Under the pieces are notes generated by a model. That model was not told the DNA's origin. It ran no database searches and worked only from the letters and a program-made list of their open reading frames with translations. Below, in pieces: positions 20,857 through 33,123 of a stretch of DNA of 64,000 nt. Within the stretch, counting starts at the first letter, position 1; each line of letters begins with the position of its first letter. The DNA is from Membranipora membranacea (lineage: Eukaryota > Bryozoa > Gymnolaemata > Cheilostomatida > Membraniporidae), in contig OU612069.1 of the NCBI GenBank assembly GCA_914767715.1, positions 1,612,001 through 1,676,000 of the forward strand. Direction: 5' to 3'. Position numbers and translations under genes: made by a program.

Positions 20857-22598
20857 TCAGTTTTGCCTTTCACAGATATAGTTTTTTTGGTCAGAGCAAG
20901 GCATATCATCCCATTCTGTCTTGGATCCTGTTTTCCTCCACATGCAGGCACAAGTGTTTGTCCCGTCGGGTTGACCAGAGTTCCAGAAGCCATTCTGTAC
21001 GACCTTCAATGTGGTGGTGACATCTCTCATCCAGAACCAATCTCTACCGATCTTCTTCGCCCCGATCCAAAAATCACCTGCATCAGCTATAGGTAGTATA
21101 TTAATAATGATAATATACACTTTATTTGCTATTGAGTGCCCCTTTCGGGGCCAATGAGAATATTCTTATATTAATTAGGATCACCTCATCTATTTAGTGC
21201 ACCCTTGTACAAGGTAAGGGTGGGCAAGTTAGGGTAATGTATGAAGAGCTCACCCCAATAAGCAACATGGGCAGTTACCAGGATTCAAACCTGCAACTCT
21301 CAGATTGAGAAGCTCCGATCATAACCACTATAAATTGACCAATCCAATAAATCAACCATCTTTGTTCTTTTATTAAGAAAGGTCTATCATTTGTTATTGT
21401 GAAATACTTTATGATGTTTGCTTCTTTCAGCCCCAGCTGTGTGTGGTGACTATGGAAGGTGGTAGAAAAGTAGTCATGGCTAATAAAACTCTCTCAAACA
21501 AAGTAGTTTGTGAACATAGGAGTGTTAGCGTTAGTGTCAGACCAAAACCGCCATAATTACAGGCAGTGGGCATATGATGTGGGAAAAATTGGCAGTTTTG
21601 GTCAACTGTAGTTATCCAGGAATGATCTGAACCTTCACAACATAATAATTTATACACTTACCGTGGTACAGAGCTCTCAGCCCGTTGACAAAAACAAGTT
21701 TGGCTACATTGTCTAGAATGACCAATCTGCCTCCGTAGTGTTTACATAGTGACTGGGCTGAAGACCATTGTATATGTGTTCCAGCAACCAGCTTTATACA
21801 TGTCTCACCGGAGGCACTTTTGAATGAGTACTCGCCACTGGGACAAGCTGTCGAGACAAAGAAATGAGCAGATGCAAACATTATCAAGTTAATATACGCA
21901 ATCAGAATTCACAAATATATCAGTATATTCAATGGAATGTCACTTTTGTAATGATGATAATGTACATCTTGTGATTTACTATGATAATACTATACGACTT
22001 ATTGCATTCAAACATTTTACTGTATTTTCAGATCTAATTTTACACATTTGTATCTTTTCTTGATGACAAATTGAAGTAATCACAAACAAAACAAACAAAC
22101 AATAATTATTTGGACTCTAAATGGTCCTAATGAATATAATAACTTATCTATGCAAATTGAGGAATCTTTTTGAATGATACTGATAACATAGATGGCAATC
22201 AAGAGAGTGGATCAACTCGATTACAGTACAGCTTTTAGTCTCAGTAAAATATCCAAAGTACACAAGTGAAATCAAAGCGAGTAAATTTTTTTTTATTTGC
22301 AGATTTGCCTTAAATTTAAAAGTCTTATCGACTTTGCGAACTTTGGTTGAAGACATCAATTTAAAGCAAAAATAGACAAATGTGTTGGCTCCGGAGTAGA
22401 AAAGCCAATGCCAGGTTAAATGATACGTTTTTGAATACCATCACAATTGGTACCTTCAGTGATCAGTCATTGACGCTCTTTATCTTCCAACGGCCAATCA
22501 GATCAGAAGAACTCATTGGCAAAGCAAAAATAGACAAACTTAGTTGACTTACCAGCGGCTGTGAAACTAATGACTGCTAGGAATGTGATCAATCTCAT
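20857..22598 (-). CDS. secreted C-type lectin-like protein, 3 exons, complete
   Basis: Exons 22598-22553, 21847-21662 and 21086-20857 join in phase (46+186+230 = 462 nt) to give 153 aa. Exon 1 is a signal peptide, MRLITFLAVISFTAA. The mature protein is a single C-type lectin domain. ACPSGEYSF starts the long form, WSSAQSLCKHYGGRLVIL is helix 1, DFWIGAKK is the WIG strand, SGQPDG is the sugar/Ca2+ loop, and WDDMPCSDQKNYICE is the C-terminal cysteine block. A QPD motif generally goes with galactose-type binding. Predicted secreted recognition protein, for example innate immunity or mucosal surface; function is inferred from family only. A half-MITE sits in intron 2. Head-to-head paralogue at 33124-34745. 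Confidence 0.88.
21225..21345 (-). mobile_element. tRNA-derived SINE-like repeat
   Basis: The minus strand has a B-box-like GGTTTGAATCC preceded by a tRNA-like arm (CTTCTCAATCTGAGAG) and followed by an unrelated tail. It does not fold as a functional tRNA. It lies in intron 2 of the lectin gene and belongs to a different family from the 2510/2906 copies. Confidence 0.45.
21535..21608. mobile_element. half copy of the ACCAAAACCGCC MITE
   Basis: TCAGACCAAAACCGCCATAA, then a GTGGGAAAAATTGGC end. It matches the right half of the complete element at 27153-27349 and lies in intron 2 of the lectin gene. Confidence 0.6.
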
Positions 22599-23384
22599 GA
22601 TGACTTCGAATAGATGCTGGCAATGTTTTGTGTGTTCAGTCACTGCGACACCAATCTACTGTTGGAAAGCTTCTCCTGTGTGGCTTTAAATACTGCTCAC
22701 GGTTGTTGGTTGCGATGAATGTACGCATTCATACGCTCAGATTTTCAGGAATGGAATAGAATGCCTCATTAAATCTGATGCTGGCACCCTGAAATCTCTT
22801 AGTTAATGATGTTCATTGATTATCTTTGTAGACAAATTAAGTACAAAGCCATATAGCATTTTTGCATAGCTTTGCAAACACCATCAGACAAATGTATTAA
22901 AGAAATATACTTTATGCCTGTGCCATACTCGCCGAACAAACCACTATGCAATTATTCCATAGCAGTTATCTCCCTATGTGGTTATTGTCATTTAAGCAGG
23001 TCTGATTGATTGATTGATCCTTGCAATATTGTGTAGCAGGGGCAAACTATCATCAAATTAAAAGTCATAAGTTGTATCTTTAGCATTCAAAGTGTGAGGA
23101 TGTGCTAATCTTTGCTCTCTAACCTTAATACTATAATTGCTCTTCACTATACAGTACACTGTTACATACTCTAACACACATCACAGATTATACTGTCTGT
23201 ACTACACTATTTACATTTGATAATATTGTACAAACATTCTGATAAAGCTATAAGGATACTAGCTGTTGCACGAGCTGGCCCAGGGCGTAGGCCCAAGGCT
23301 TGTCAGGACTGTTCCAGCTAAATAGTATTCTTTTCCCCGGCCCTGCTGCTGATACCCCCCCCCCCTCCAACCCTGATTGGAATA

Positions 23385-25190
23385 ATGGCGTCTGAACGTG
23401 CGTTAAGATCCGGATCAACATCTAAGTCGGAGGTGACTCTTACTCAGCTACTAGAGAATTTGACCGACAGACGGAGATATATGGAGAAACAGTTTGATAT
23501 GCTCAATTCTAACATTGTCCCAATTACCAACAGGATCACAGCTATTGAAATGAAACAATCAGATTCAGAAGCTGCACAAACCGGAAGTACCACCAGGCTT
23601 TCGTCAATCGAGTCAAAGCAATCAGACTATGAACAAGCACTGACCTTTTGTGGTGATGAGATCAAGGATATTAAAGGCAGGTTGGATGAGTTAAATTTGC
23701 TGCGTGATAAGCTGAGTAAGCTGGAAGAAAATCAGCTGCTGATAATGACAGGGTCAGACAACTCCAAAGCGATAAATCACTGAGGATCTGTGGAATACCT
23801 AAAACTCATAATGAGGATCTCACATACATCATTTCTAAGTTGGCCAGTCAGATATCCTGCTCACAAATCAACAAGTCAGACCTGGAGACTGTATTTAGAC
23901 CGAAGAACTCTGATCAATCCCCATCAATCACCATTGTCGTCAGATTTAGCTCACTGATCAAACGAGACGAATTCTACAACTGCAGAAAACTACTAGGCAA
24001 AAACAAGATAACAGTGCAGAAACTTGGCCTTTCGGGTGACAACAAAATATACATCAACGAATCCCTGACAAAAGCTGCTAACACTCTATTCTTCAAGGCT
24101 AGGCAATGCAAAAAATATCTCAACTATCAGTATGTCTGAACCCACCATGGCCAGCTCTTCATGCGCAAAACCAAGGAGTCTGACATGGTCAAGGTCACTG
24201 ATGACACAATCTTTCAATCTCTATCCTAGTTGCACATTGGTCTCAGTCATACAACACTCTACAACGAGCAGTATTTGAACATGTACCTATATTCTGTGAA
24301 TGGACGACAGACCAGAAATCATTGACGATTTATTCGTCTCTCATGCTGCCAACCTAGCTCCAAAAGATGTCAATACACATATTTTTTCAACGAACAATTT
24401 TTCTGTTTTACATGTGAATGCCCAGAGTTTGCAAATCAAAATGTCTCAATTTGAGTTATTTTTATCAGAAATTAATGTTGAATTTTCATCCATAGTTATA
24501 TCTGAGACATGGTTTCAGCGTGACAGTTTTTAGGAAATTTTTCCATTGCTGGTTATAACTTGTTTTCTGCTTTTAGAGATAGTGGTAATGGTGGAGGAGT
24601 AGCAGTTATATGTCAATGATAAGTACGAGGCTAGAGCAGAGACTGTACGGCTGGAGGGCTCGGAGTCACTTCTTGTTCTTGTTGGTGATGCCAGGCACGA
24701 CCTTTGTACTCTGCTTGCTGTCTACCGTGCTCCCTCAGGTGCGTTGCCTGCTTTCCTCGGGGACCTGACTGAGTGCCTGCCCTAACTTACCTCAAACTCG
24801 CTTGTTGTAGGAGACCTCAACACTGATTTAAATACACAAAATTGCCCTGACGCCTTCACCCTAAATTATTCTGATATTTTGAATAAAAATGGATTTTTCA
24901 ACATCATCAAGTCACCCACAAGATTTGGAAAAACAAAAAGTCTGTGGGAGGGGGTGTGATTGTGTGCAGATTGCGGATGTTTCGCTCTGTCGCTCCTGCA
25001 GGCGAGTGTGGCGTTGAGAGTTCTAGTCGGGCAGTCTCTGCTCTAGCTTCGTGCTATCTGACTGTCCCATTGCTTTTTAACTTTTTATATACCTTTGATA
25101 CTGTTTTACTCATTCTAGTTTTTAGTAAGCAATAAACACACATAAACAAAATACATAGCTAATATAAATCATGATTGATTGATTGATTGA
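23385..25190 (+). mobile_element. internally deleted non-LTR retrotransposon (CR1/L2-like), dead
   Basis: ORF1 starts at 23385 (MASERALRSGSTSKSE), has a coiled-coil region and then a basic domain (about 23775-24230). It is broken by a frameshift near 23771 and by a TGA replacing Trp at about 24137. ORF2 starts at 24300. It has the endonuclease beginning (VLHVNAQSLQ, ISETWF), a frameshift near 24530, further remnants (AVYRAPSGA, VVGDLNTDL) and then an abrupt change at about 24945. The reverse transcriptase is missing, and the sequence jumps to a 3' UTR-like stretch with AATAAA and a (TGAT)n tail at 25173-25190. An old, non-functional copy. Confidence 0.7.
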
Positions 25191-26398
25191 TTTCATATAT
25201 TTGTCATGAGTATTAAAAAACACTATGATTTTTGTTCTGGGTGTAAACTGTCCATAAAGTAGTGTAAAAAAGTGTAAAAATATATAGACTAAAGCAGACT
25301 GTTATAATAAAATACGTGAGATTGTGGAAGAGCAGAGGAGGGAAAAATAAAACAGCGACCAGAGAGTTAAAACAGGTTTGCATTTATGATGCGGACTAAA
25401 ACACAATAAAACGAGTCCGTTCCCTGTGACGACCTGATCTTAGGAGCACGCAGGCGTCCTGACGGCATTGTCTCTCATATCAGATTTTTGCTTGAACTGC
25501 ACCGACATTGCTATATCAGACTGTTCATCAAAGTCAATCACTGTAGTGTTTGATCAATGGGCCCTAATACTGTACAAGTTCACTTGGCTGATGGTAACAG
25601 TGTTGATAATTATCTACAATATGATTTTAATAAACAAAGAATTATGCTTATCATGTTTCTTGTTTTTGGTCTTAATCCAGACACAAGGCAAATGGCAAAT
25701 GGCAAATGGCAAATTACAAACACTCAGGGAACTCAATGATTTTCTTTCTTAGACCGAGAAACATTATTAAATGTGGGTCAGTGCACTGGAATTTAGATTG
25801 TTAACACATGAATATTGCATCAACCAATGGATTACTGAACAACTTGTCTTTGAGAAGGGTTTGGCAGTTGTTGACTAAACCAAGCCGGGTACAGGTCTCT
25901 AGAGCCCAGAGAACTCAAGCAGCCCATGATCAATAACAACTGTTTTGAGATGACTGGTCTCTGAGCATCTGAAATAGAGAGCTTAGTTCATAGTCTAGGA
26001 TTCTGTTCATAGAATAACTTTGTACATTACGGGCAGGTATTACCAAAAACAAGCCCGACCAACGAGCATTGCTTCTAGGTACAATTCTTTTTCAGAAATA
26101 TTTTTGACTTTATACTATTTTAATTAAAAATCCTGATATAATTTTTTCATAGCTGAAGCATCCCTTTTTTATCATTCTTCATTGTTTGCAACCTTGTCTC
26201 GTAGTCATTGTCTTTTTAACAATTGTAAGACATGATCTTATTTGCTTCTCTGCACTGATCAGTTCAATAAAGTTAATATTATTATAATCAATTTATCCCA
26301 TTATTTAAGTGCATCGGTTGTGCACAAGTTCCACATTCATTTATCCTACTGTTTTCAGATGTCGATGGTTTCTCTTATATCATTCAATTAATATTTGG

Positions 26399-26903
26399 AC
26401 AACTCCATGGCAATGACTTACACAGCGTTACATCTAGGCATCATTGTCAAATAGATAGATTTGTAAACGTGGCTTGCTTTGCTTTCACGGAGACAGACAT
26501 CATATCTGGGCATCGTTGCCGAAGCTGGTTGCTTGGTTGACTAGATATTCTAGGTTCTGAGCAAATCATGTCATTTCATTTTAATTAACAAATAACTTTC
26601 ATACTTTTGTTATGTCAGAGATCTGCTGGGTGACATTCCTCTGTTAATTAAGATCTTCATAAAACCATCTTGTTATCTTTACCAGACCTCACAAAAGTAT
26701 GTTATATGTTATAAAGTTAAGTTATTTTCTAATTAGGAGCTCACATGACATGACATGCTTACCACCTATAATGTTTAGTCGCGGCAAGCCACGTCTACAA
26801 ATCTATAGCTTTGATCTTTTTGCCCAGAAGTTTTTGTAACTTTGCTGTTGCGTCTGGGAATGTCAAGTCAAAGTTGTGTCAGGCAATGTCATTGAGTTGT
26901 TCC
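26399..26903. mobile_element. about 505-bp foldback MITE, complete copy of the lectin-flank repeat
   Basis: Left arm from 26399 (CAACTCCATGGCAATGACTT... to GTAAACGTGGCTTGC) is inverted in the right arm 26784-26903 (GCAAGCCACGTCTACAAATC... to GTCATTGAGTTGTT). Its core contains GACATTCCTCTGTTAATTAA, which recurs at 27860, 28410 (diverged) and 32870. Confidence 0.55.
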
Positions 26904-27152
26904 TGTCAAAGAGTTAATAATATAACCATGTATTTTCACCTTTATGTAAGGTCGTTTGAGCGGTTTGTTAACTAGTATATTAACTAGTGTATGTTTAAAA
27001 CACTAAGTGAGTCCTTTATTGATCTACCAAAGTTATCATTGGCCAGACCCAAAACAAGATAATTTTTTAGTAATGTATCGGTTGACAGAATTTCAAGTGT
27101 TTAAAATCTGAATGCTGGTGAACTGACCTTTGTTAAGTGTTGATACATGTAC

Positions 27153-27349
27153 GGTTGACCAAACCGCCAATTTTTCCCCACATAATATCCCCCGTGCCTA
27201 TAATTATGGCGGTTTTGGTCGACCAAAACCGCCACTGTAGCTGCTAATCATACTTGTTTTCTTTTGAGTGGTGGTTTCGGTCGACCCAATCCGCCATAAT
27301 TACAGACACTGGGGATATTATGTGGGAAAAATTGGCGGTTTTGGTCGAC
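27153..27349. mobile_element. 197-bp MITE with about 40-bp inverted ends
   Basis: Left arm 27153-27193 (GGTTGACCAAACCGCCAATT...) and right arm 27311-27349 (...ATTGGCGGTTTTGGTCGAC) are inverted. The middle holds further inverted GGTTTTGGTCGACC blocks. A half copy is at 21535-21608. Confidence 0.75.
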
Positions 27350-27699
27350 GGTAGATACATGGTCTGTTAAGGGAAAGATCTGACACCTTGAATGCTTAGC
27401 TTAGTAAACAATATCAGGCAGATTGAAGGGAGTGTTTTTGACTGTACTTTCCTTATGAACAAGAAGTTTTCTAAGCTGAAATTCGTGACATGCACACCTC
27501 ATTGTTGATCCACATCAAGGGTTTTCATCCAATCTATCAAGCATTGTGACCATAGATGTTATGCCCGTTTAGTGACAATCAAGCAAGAAATACAGTTTTC
27601 CCTTTGACTGTAGTGGTTGTGATCGCTATCTAAGGTAGCATGGAATTTTGAACTAACCTTTATACACTTTCAACAGTTTAGTCAGATGTATCCATACCA

Positions 27700-28890
27700 T
27701 TTTGTTTCGTTTCAGAAATGATTTCATTTGTTTATTAAAACACAAATAGAGAAAATGCTTCACTTAATGTCATTGACCTCACGTGTCTAGCTCCTGTTTA
27801 ACATCTACATCAGCACTCATCCTTAATGTGGTGGATCTGTAATAGACTCACATGGTGACATTCCTCTGTTAATTAAGATATTCCTGTAACTACCTTGTCT
27901 TTTTTACCAGTCAAATATACTGTCTCGAGAAAGATATTTTTTAATTAAGAGCACATCGATATGCTTTGCTCAGCAACCAATTATTTTATTCCGCAGCAAG
28001 CCAGGTATACAAATCTATAGGTTTGGCGATGATGCCTAGATGCTATCTGATGTTGATGCCTAGATGTTGTGTTGTGTCAGTCATTGCCGTGGAGTTGTCA
28101 AAATATTAACTAATAATAATTTAAGGGTAACCATCAGCAGTGAAAAAGATTCGATACATGACCAGATGATGCCCATCAATCAAGGAACACAGTGATTTCT
28201 GTTGATTCATTCAAGTCATAAACAGCTGTGGCTGTGATGGCTGAAGCAGACAAAGGTGTTGAAAAAGCTATCACGTACTTTCAACCTTTTAATATATCAA
28301 AATTATTTTCTGTTCGTGTTAATACATAAAACACACTCCAGCTGTTGTTTCTTATCTACATCAGCATGTATCCTTCTTGTAGCAGATAATATGTGATAGA
28401 CCCATATGGTAACATTGCTCCTTTAATTAAAATATACACAAAACCAACTATTTATTTTTCGTCATGATATTTGCCTTTATAATTTGAATGCATATGAATT
28501 TTTGCGCACAGAGCTTTGTTTATTTTATGTCATTGGTGAGTTTAAAAAAGTATTCAAGTTTGAGACTCTTGTAATGCATTGCGTGGTTGTCCATACCAGG
28601 TACCTGGAATGAGGAGATAACTTTTGTTAACTGTACCTTATAAAACTATTTCCTTGGAGATTACTTTCAACCATCTTTCAAAGCTTAAACACCATTGACC
28701 TTGTACAAAAGATGAAGAACAGTCTAAAACATAAACTTCCTTACTTCCTTCCTTACTTCCAAATATGATTTACTTTATTATGAAAATTCAAACAGAGAAG
28801 GTACTTCATTCAGTGTCATCGACCTCACATGTCTAACAGTTGTGTTTATCAGCAGCATCCTTCTTGGGGCAGATCTGTAATAGACCCGCA
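27700..28890. repeat. three partial copies of the lectin-flank repeat in tandem
   Basis: Segments 27700-28105, about 28310-28510 and about 28745-28890 share ordered blocks. These are a TGTCATTGACCTCAC(A/G)TGTCTA-like block, an ATCAGCA...CATCCTTCTTG block, an ATCTGTAATAGAC block and, in two copies, a CATTSCTC(T)GTTAATTAA-like block. They are diverged direct copies. The last copy is cut near 28893 by other repeat DNA. Confidence 0.5.
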
Positions 28891-28892
28891 TG

Positions 28893-28975
28893 TAGGGGTG
28901 GAACGGATCGGGGTTAGGCAACCTCGGATCGGATATCGGATCGGTCCATAAATTCAACCTCGGATCGGATCCGGA
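28893..28975 (+). mobile_element. hAT-like terminal fragment
   Basis: Begins TAGGGGTGGAACGGATCGGG, a start typical of hAT-superfamily ends, and is followed by repeats of GGATCGGAT. The partner end was not found. It is probably interrupted by the LINE that follows. Confidence 0.25.
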
Positions 28976-29300
28976 CCCGGAAAACGCGTAAAACCGCTAA
29001 ATTTACCGGTCACAACTTTTGCACCATAATATACAATCCTTTCTCTGAACCATTACCCTAATTTAAATGTGCATATATCTGCTTGGATATAATACTTTAC
29101 AAGGAGCAACTTATCACTCAATCAGCGCAAGGATCACACAAGCAGATTATTTGAAAAGATTATTTAATGAGTGCAAAGATCTCTTGACTACTAGCATCTG
29201 TGCATAGAGCAACTCAATTCGACAGGATCACTCAAACCCTGATGTTGAACAAACCTCCTGCTCCAATGCCACAAACTCTCTGTTGTGATTAGGCTAGGAA

Positions 29301-32300
29301 TTGTCCTCCTACTTTGAAAAAGCAGAAGAAGATAACCTCGCTCATCACAAACCAGACATTTTGTTACAAGGAACATCATTGGACAAACTCATTCACAACG
29401 ATCTGAGTAAAGATACTTCTGCAGCTGGGACTACTGATATACCCATAGCGGAGACAGCTGACCAAGCGCCGCGACAAACCACCACACATCAAAATGGCCC
29501 CTAAACCAAGCTTGAAAATGCTATATACTAACTGCAATTCACTGACAGGTAAGGTCAATCTCATTCAGAGCAGCATAGAAGCATATTGCCCAGATCTTAT
29601 AGCGCTCACAGAGACTAAAATAAATGACACATATGACGACAATGAACTGTTTGGTGACAACTATACAGTGTGGCTACAAGACAGAAACATTCATGGTGGA
29701 GGGGTGCTTATCGCCATAAAAAACAATCCTGACATCAAGATCATTGATAGTAATCATGGTCCAGGTGAGTCTCTAACGCTGATTATCCAAATCCATCCAA
29801 AGATTAAATTTAATTTGATTTTGTTCTATCGTCCACCGCATGAATATAGCCTTGATAACCTTATAGAGATTGTTGACACAAATATAACTACTAACTGTAT
29901 CTATCTCGGAGACTATAATCTACCTGATCTAGACTGGAAAACTGACCCAGGAAATGCCTCAGTCAAAAATAGTTCTAATAGAAAAGCACTGCACCAACTT
30001 GCTCTAGATACTTTTAATGAAGCAGATCTGAAGCAGCAGATCCATAATTCCACACATAAGTTCGGTAACACACTGGACCTGGTTATGTTAAACAAGCTGC
30101 TTTTGAATGATATTGACATTAAGTGCCAGATATTGCCTGGTATTTCTGACCATAACATGCTTTTGATTGACATTACTGCTCAAGATCTTGCTAGTGTCTT
30201 TACAGTACCACCGAAGAAAATCTACAGGAACTATGATCGAGCAAACTACGCCGAGATTGAGACAACCTTCAACTCACTTAAAACCCATATAATGGAAACA
30301 CCACCTACAGAAGTTGAAGAATGCTGGACAAAGTTTCTACATTGTTTAAATACAGCAGTTGAAAGCATCCCAGGTAAGCTTAGTAAACCTATGGGGCACC
30401 CATGGATAAACAGAAGTATTGTGAGAAAAATACGGAAAAGAGGCCGTATATTTGATAAAAATGAGAAATTCCCTAGTATAGCTCACCAAAGAGAGCTCAA
30501 TCTGATTAACCGTGACATTATTGTACAAATTAAAGAAGCCAAGACAAAGTACTTGGACGTACACCTTACTGGTGAAATGGAACACCGCAATACCAAGCCG
30601 TTGTTTAACTACTTAAACAAGAATACTGGCCACTCAAACCAAATCAGTAGTCTCATTGACACTGAAGCGGATAGAATACCAGACAAGCTGGCAGACATAT
30701 TTTCGACAGTGTTCGAGAAGATAGACTATCAAGTTCCTGTACTTTATAAATGTGCGATAACAAAGATGCCTGATGTAAAGATCAGTAGAACAGGTGTAAA
30801 AAACCTGCTAGTAAAGTTGGACAAGAGAAAGGCCTCTGGGCCAGATGACATAGCTGCCATAACTCTAAAAATGTTTGCTGAAAATGTACCTTCTTTTATA
30901 GACTGTGTGTGCATCCTGTTTGAAACCAGTCTAAAAGAAGGAGCGGTACCAAAGGTGTGGAAAAGGGTAACCATTTGCCCCATCTATAAGGGAGGAAAAA
31001 GATCAGACCCTCACCACTATAGACCCATCAGTCTAACCTGTATACTATGTAAAACTCTGGAACATGTTATTTGTTCAAACATGTGGTCGCACATTGAAAA
31101 TGCTGAAATAATCAAAGATAACCAACATGGTTTCAGAAAAGGGCTTAACACTACTACACAGTTTCTGCATGTAGTCCACTTTGCTGCAGAGGCAATAGAT
31201 AAACAAAATGATTACCACATGGTGAGCTTTGACTTTAGTAAAGCCTTTGACCGCGTTCCTCATAATCTTCTACTGCATAAACTTGTAAACTTTAACTTTG
31301 ATGTAAATTGTGTTGCCTGGATAAAAGACTGGCTTAAAAACAGGACATCCAGAGTAGCGGTAAATGGTTCCATGTCTTATGAGTTTGATATCCATTCCGG
31401 TGTGCCTCAGGGCTCAGTCCTGGGGCCCCTGCTGTTCATTCTGTATGTAAATGACATATCTGATGAAATAAAGTTCTCTGAATGTCGTCTGTACGCAGAC
31501 GACACTGTGCTCTGCTCAAATTTATCGCAGCGGCCAGATGGCCTTCAAAATGACATAAATGCATTATACCAGTGGGGTAACAAATGGGGCATGCAGTTCA
31601 ACTTGAGTAAATGTGCACATATGCAGTTTGGTAAGGCTAGCCCAACCATACGTCTCAAACTTGGTGACAGTTGTATACCCAACGCCAGCACAATCAAGTA
31701 CCTAGGGGTACATATTGACTAAGACTTGAAGTGGAACACGCACGTTACAAAAAAACAGTTGCTAAAGCAAACAGGTCATTAGGATTAATTAAACGGAATC
31801 TAAGAGAGGCTCCAACAAAAACGAAACTGGTTGCTTTTAACTCGGTTGTCAGACCCATATTAGAGTATGCCAGTCAAGATTGGTCGCCACATCAGGCAGG
31901 ACTGAGTAAGTCCATTGATATGGTTCAACGTAAAGCTATGAGATGGATCTATTGGATACGTAAGCGTGATAGTGTGACTGAGTGTATGAACCGTCATAGC
32001 ATTGTTTCTTTGTCCGACAGGCGCAAGGATCTAGATATACTCTTCCTAAGAAAGACTGAAGCCGGATTATTCGATTTGAACCTTAACTGTTACATTAGAT
32101 TTTCTACAGATCATAACACCAGAGGTAAGACCATCAGCTGGACACACAGGACAAATGCATGGCGTTTCAGTTACTTCAACCGCATACGCCATGACATCAA
32201 GGTTATATTTCCTCCATCCCCATAACCGCCTATAAATATCTCTAACCTATTTGTAAATTGAACTGTATTATTTATGTTCATGTAGCTATCACTGGGACTT

Positions 32301-32596
32301 TCGTGCCCGTCAGACCATCATCTGAACGGATGACTTGAAAATTTGATCAGAGATGAAAAAATGGGGACCACAATTACAGATGTCACTCTTTTTGACAGCC
32401 TATGACGCTGCACTTTTTGTTTTGTTTTTATTTTCTAAATGTTAACTCTCTTTTTCGCGGGTCACACTACCGAGCAGCGCCCACAGAAACACCAAAACCC
32501 TTATTACGCACTAATAGACTGATTATTATATCCTTTATGCCAGCTATTCCGGCGAATAGGATCAATTGGGAAGTAAGTAAGTAAGTATCAATTTCA
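29301..32596 (+). mobile_element. Jockey/CR1-group non-LTR retrotransposon, 5'-truncated, nearly intact ORF2
   Basis: A C-terminal ORF1 remnant (29301-29504) overlaps ORF2 by 11 nt at ATGGCCCCTAA. ORF2 (29494-31722, 742 codons) has an APE-type endonuclease (LTETK, GGGVLIAIKN, GDYNLPDLDW at about residue 138, SDHNMLL) and a reverse transcriptase (FDFSKAFDRVPH, GVPQGSVLGP, LYADDTVL near residue 667, KYLGVHID). A TAA in place of a sense codon at 31720 is followed by a one-base loss in an A run near 31750. After that the C-terminal domain continues (31731-32225, RPILEYASQDWSPHQ). The 3' UTR ends in an (AAGT)n tail at about 32572-32586. With only two lesions this is a fairly recent insertion, or one lesion is an assembly error. 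Confidence 0.85.
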
Positions 32597-32864
32597 GCAG
32601 AAAAAACCACAATCCACATACATCGAACTTAATCAGCAACTATAGATAGCTATGAAAATGAGAGAGGTATTGAATGCCTACTGATCACCACTGAGTGGTT
32701 TTAGCCAAACTCAATTATCTAATCTGAACTACAAATTAATGACTATGATACTTCCTTCCTTGTCAGTTTTAGTGAGATAAATATTATGCTAAGACTAAGA
32801 AGTGTTGATTAAAAACGTATTCAACTCCAACCTCAAGAGGTCGTTCCACCGCTACCCGCATGAT

Positions 32865-33060
32865 GACATTCCTCTGTTAATTAAACGCACTTTGTAACTT
32901 TCACCTGACAGAACAAAAATCTACACAAAGTTATTTTCTAATTAATTACTTGTTATGCTCGGAACCTGTGGTATTTTGTTGCCAACAAGCCACGTGTACA
33001 AACCGTTAACCTTCGACAATGATACACACAGATAATGTGAGTATTTAAACCCTTGATGTA
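32865..33060 (+). repeat. lectin-flank repeat, promoter-proximal copy
   Basis: GATGACATTCCTCTGTTAAT and the block AACAAGCCACGTGTACAAAC match the complete element at 26399-26903. It ends about 60 bp before the lectin start codon, so it probably overlaps the promoter. Confidence 0.5.
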
Positions 33061-33123
33061 GGATGTTTATCAGTAAGTTTCTGTGAGGGGAATCAGCTTA
33101 CCTGTTGACTGCTCCAAGGCAAC

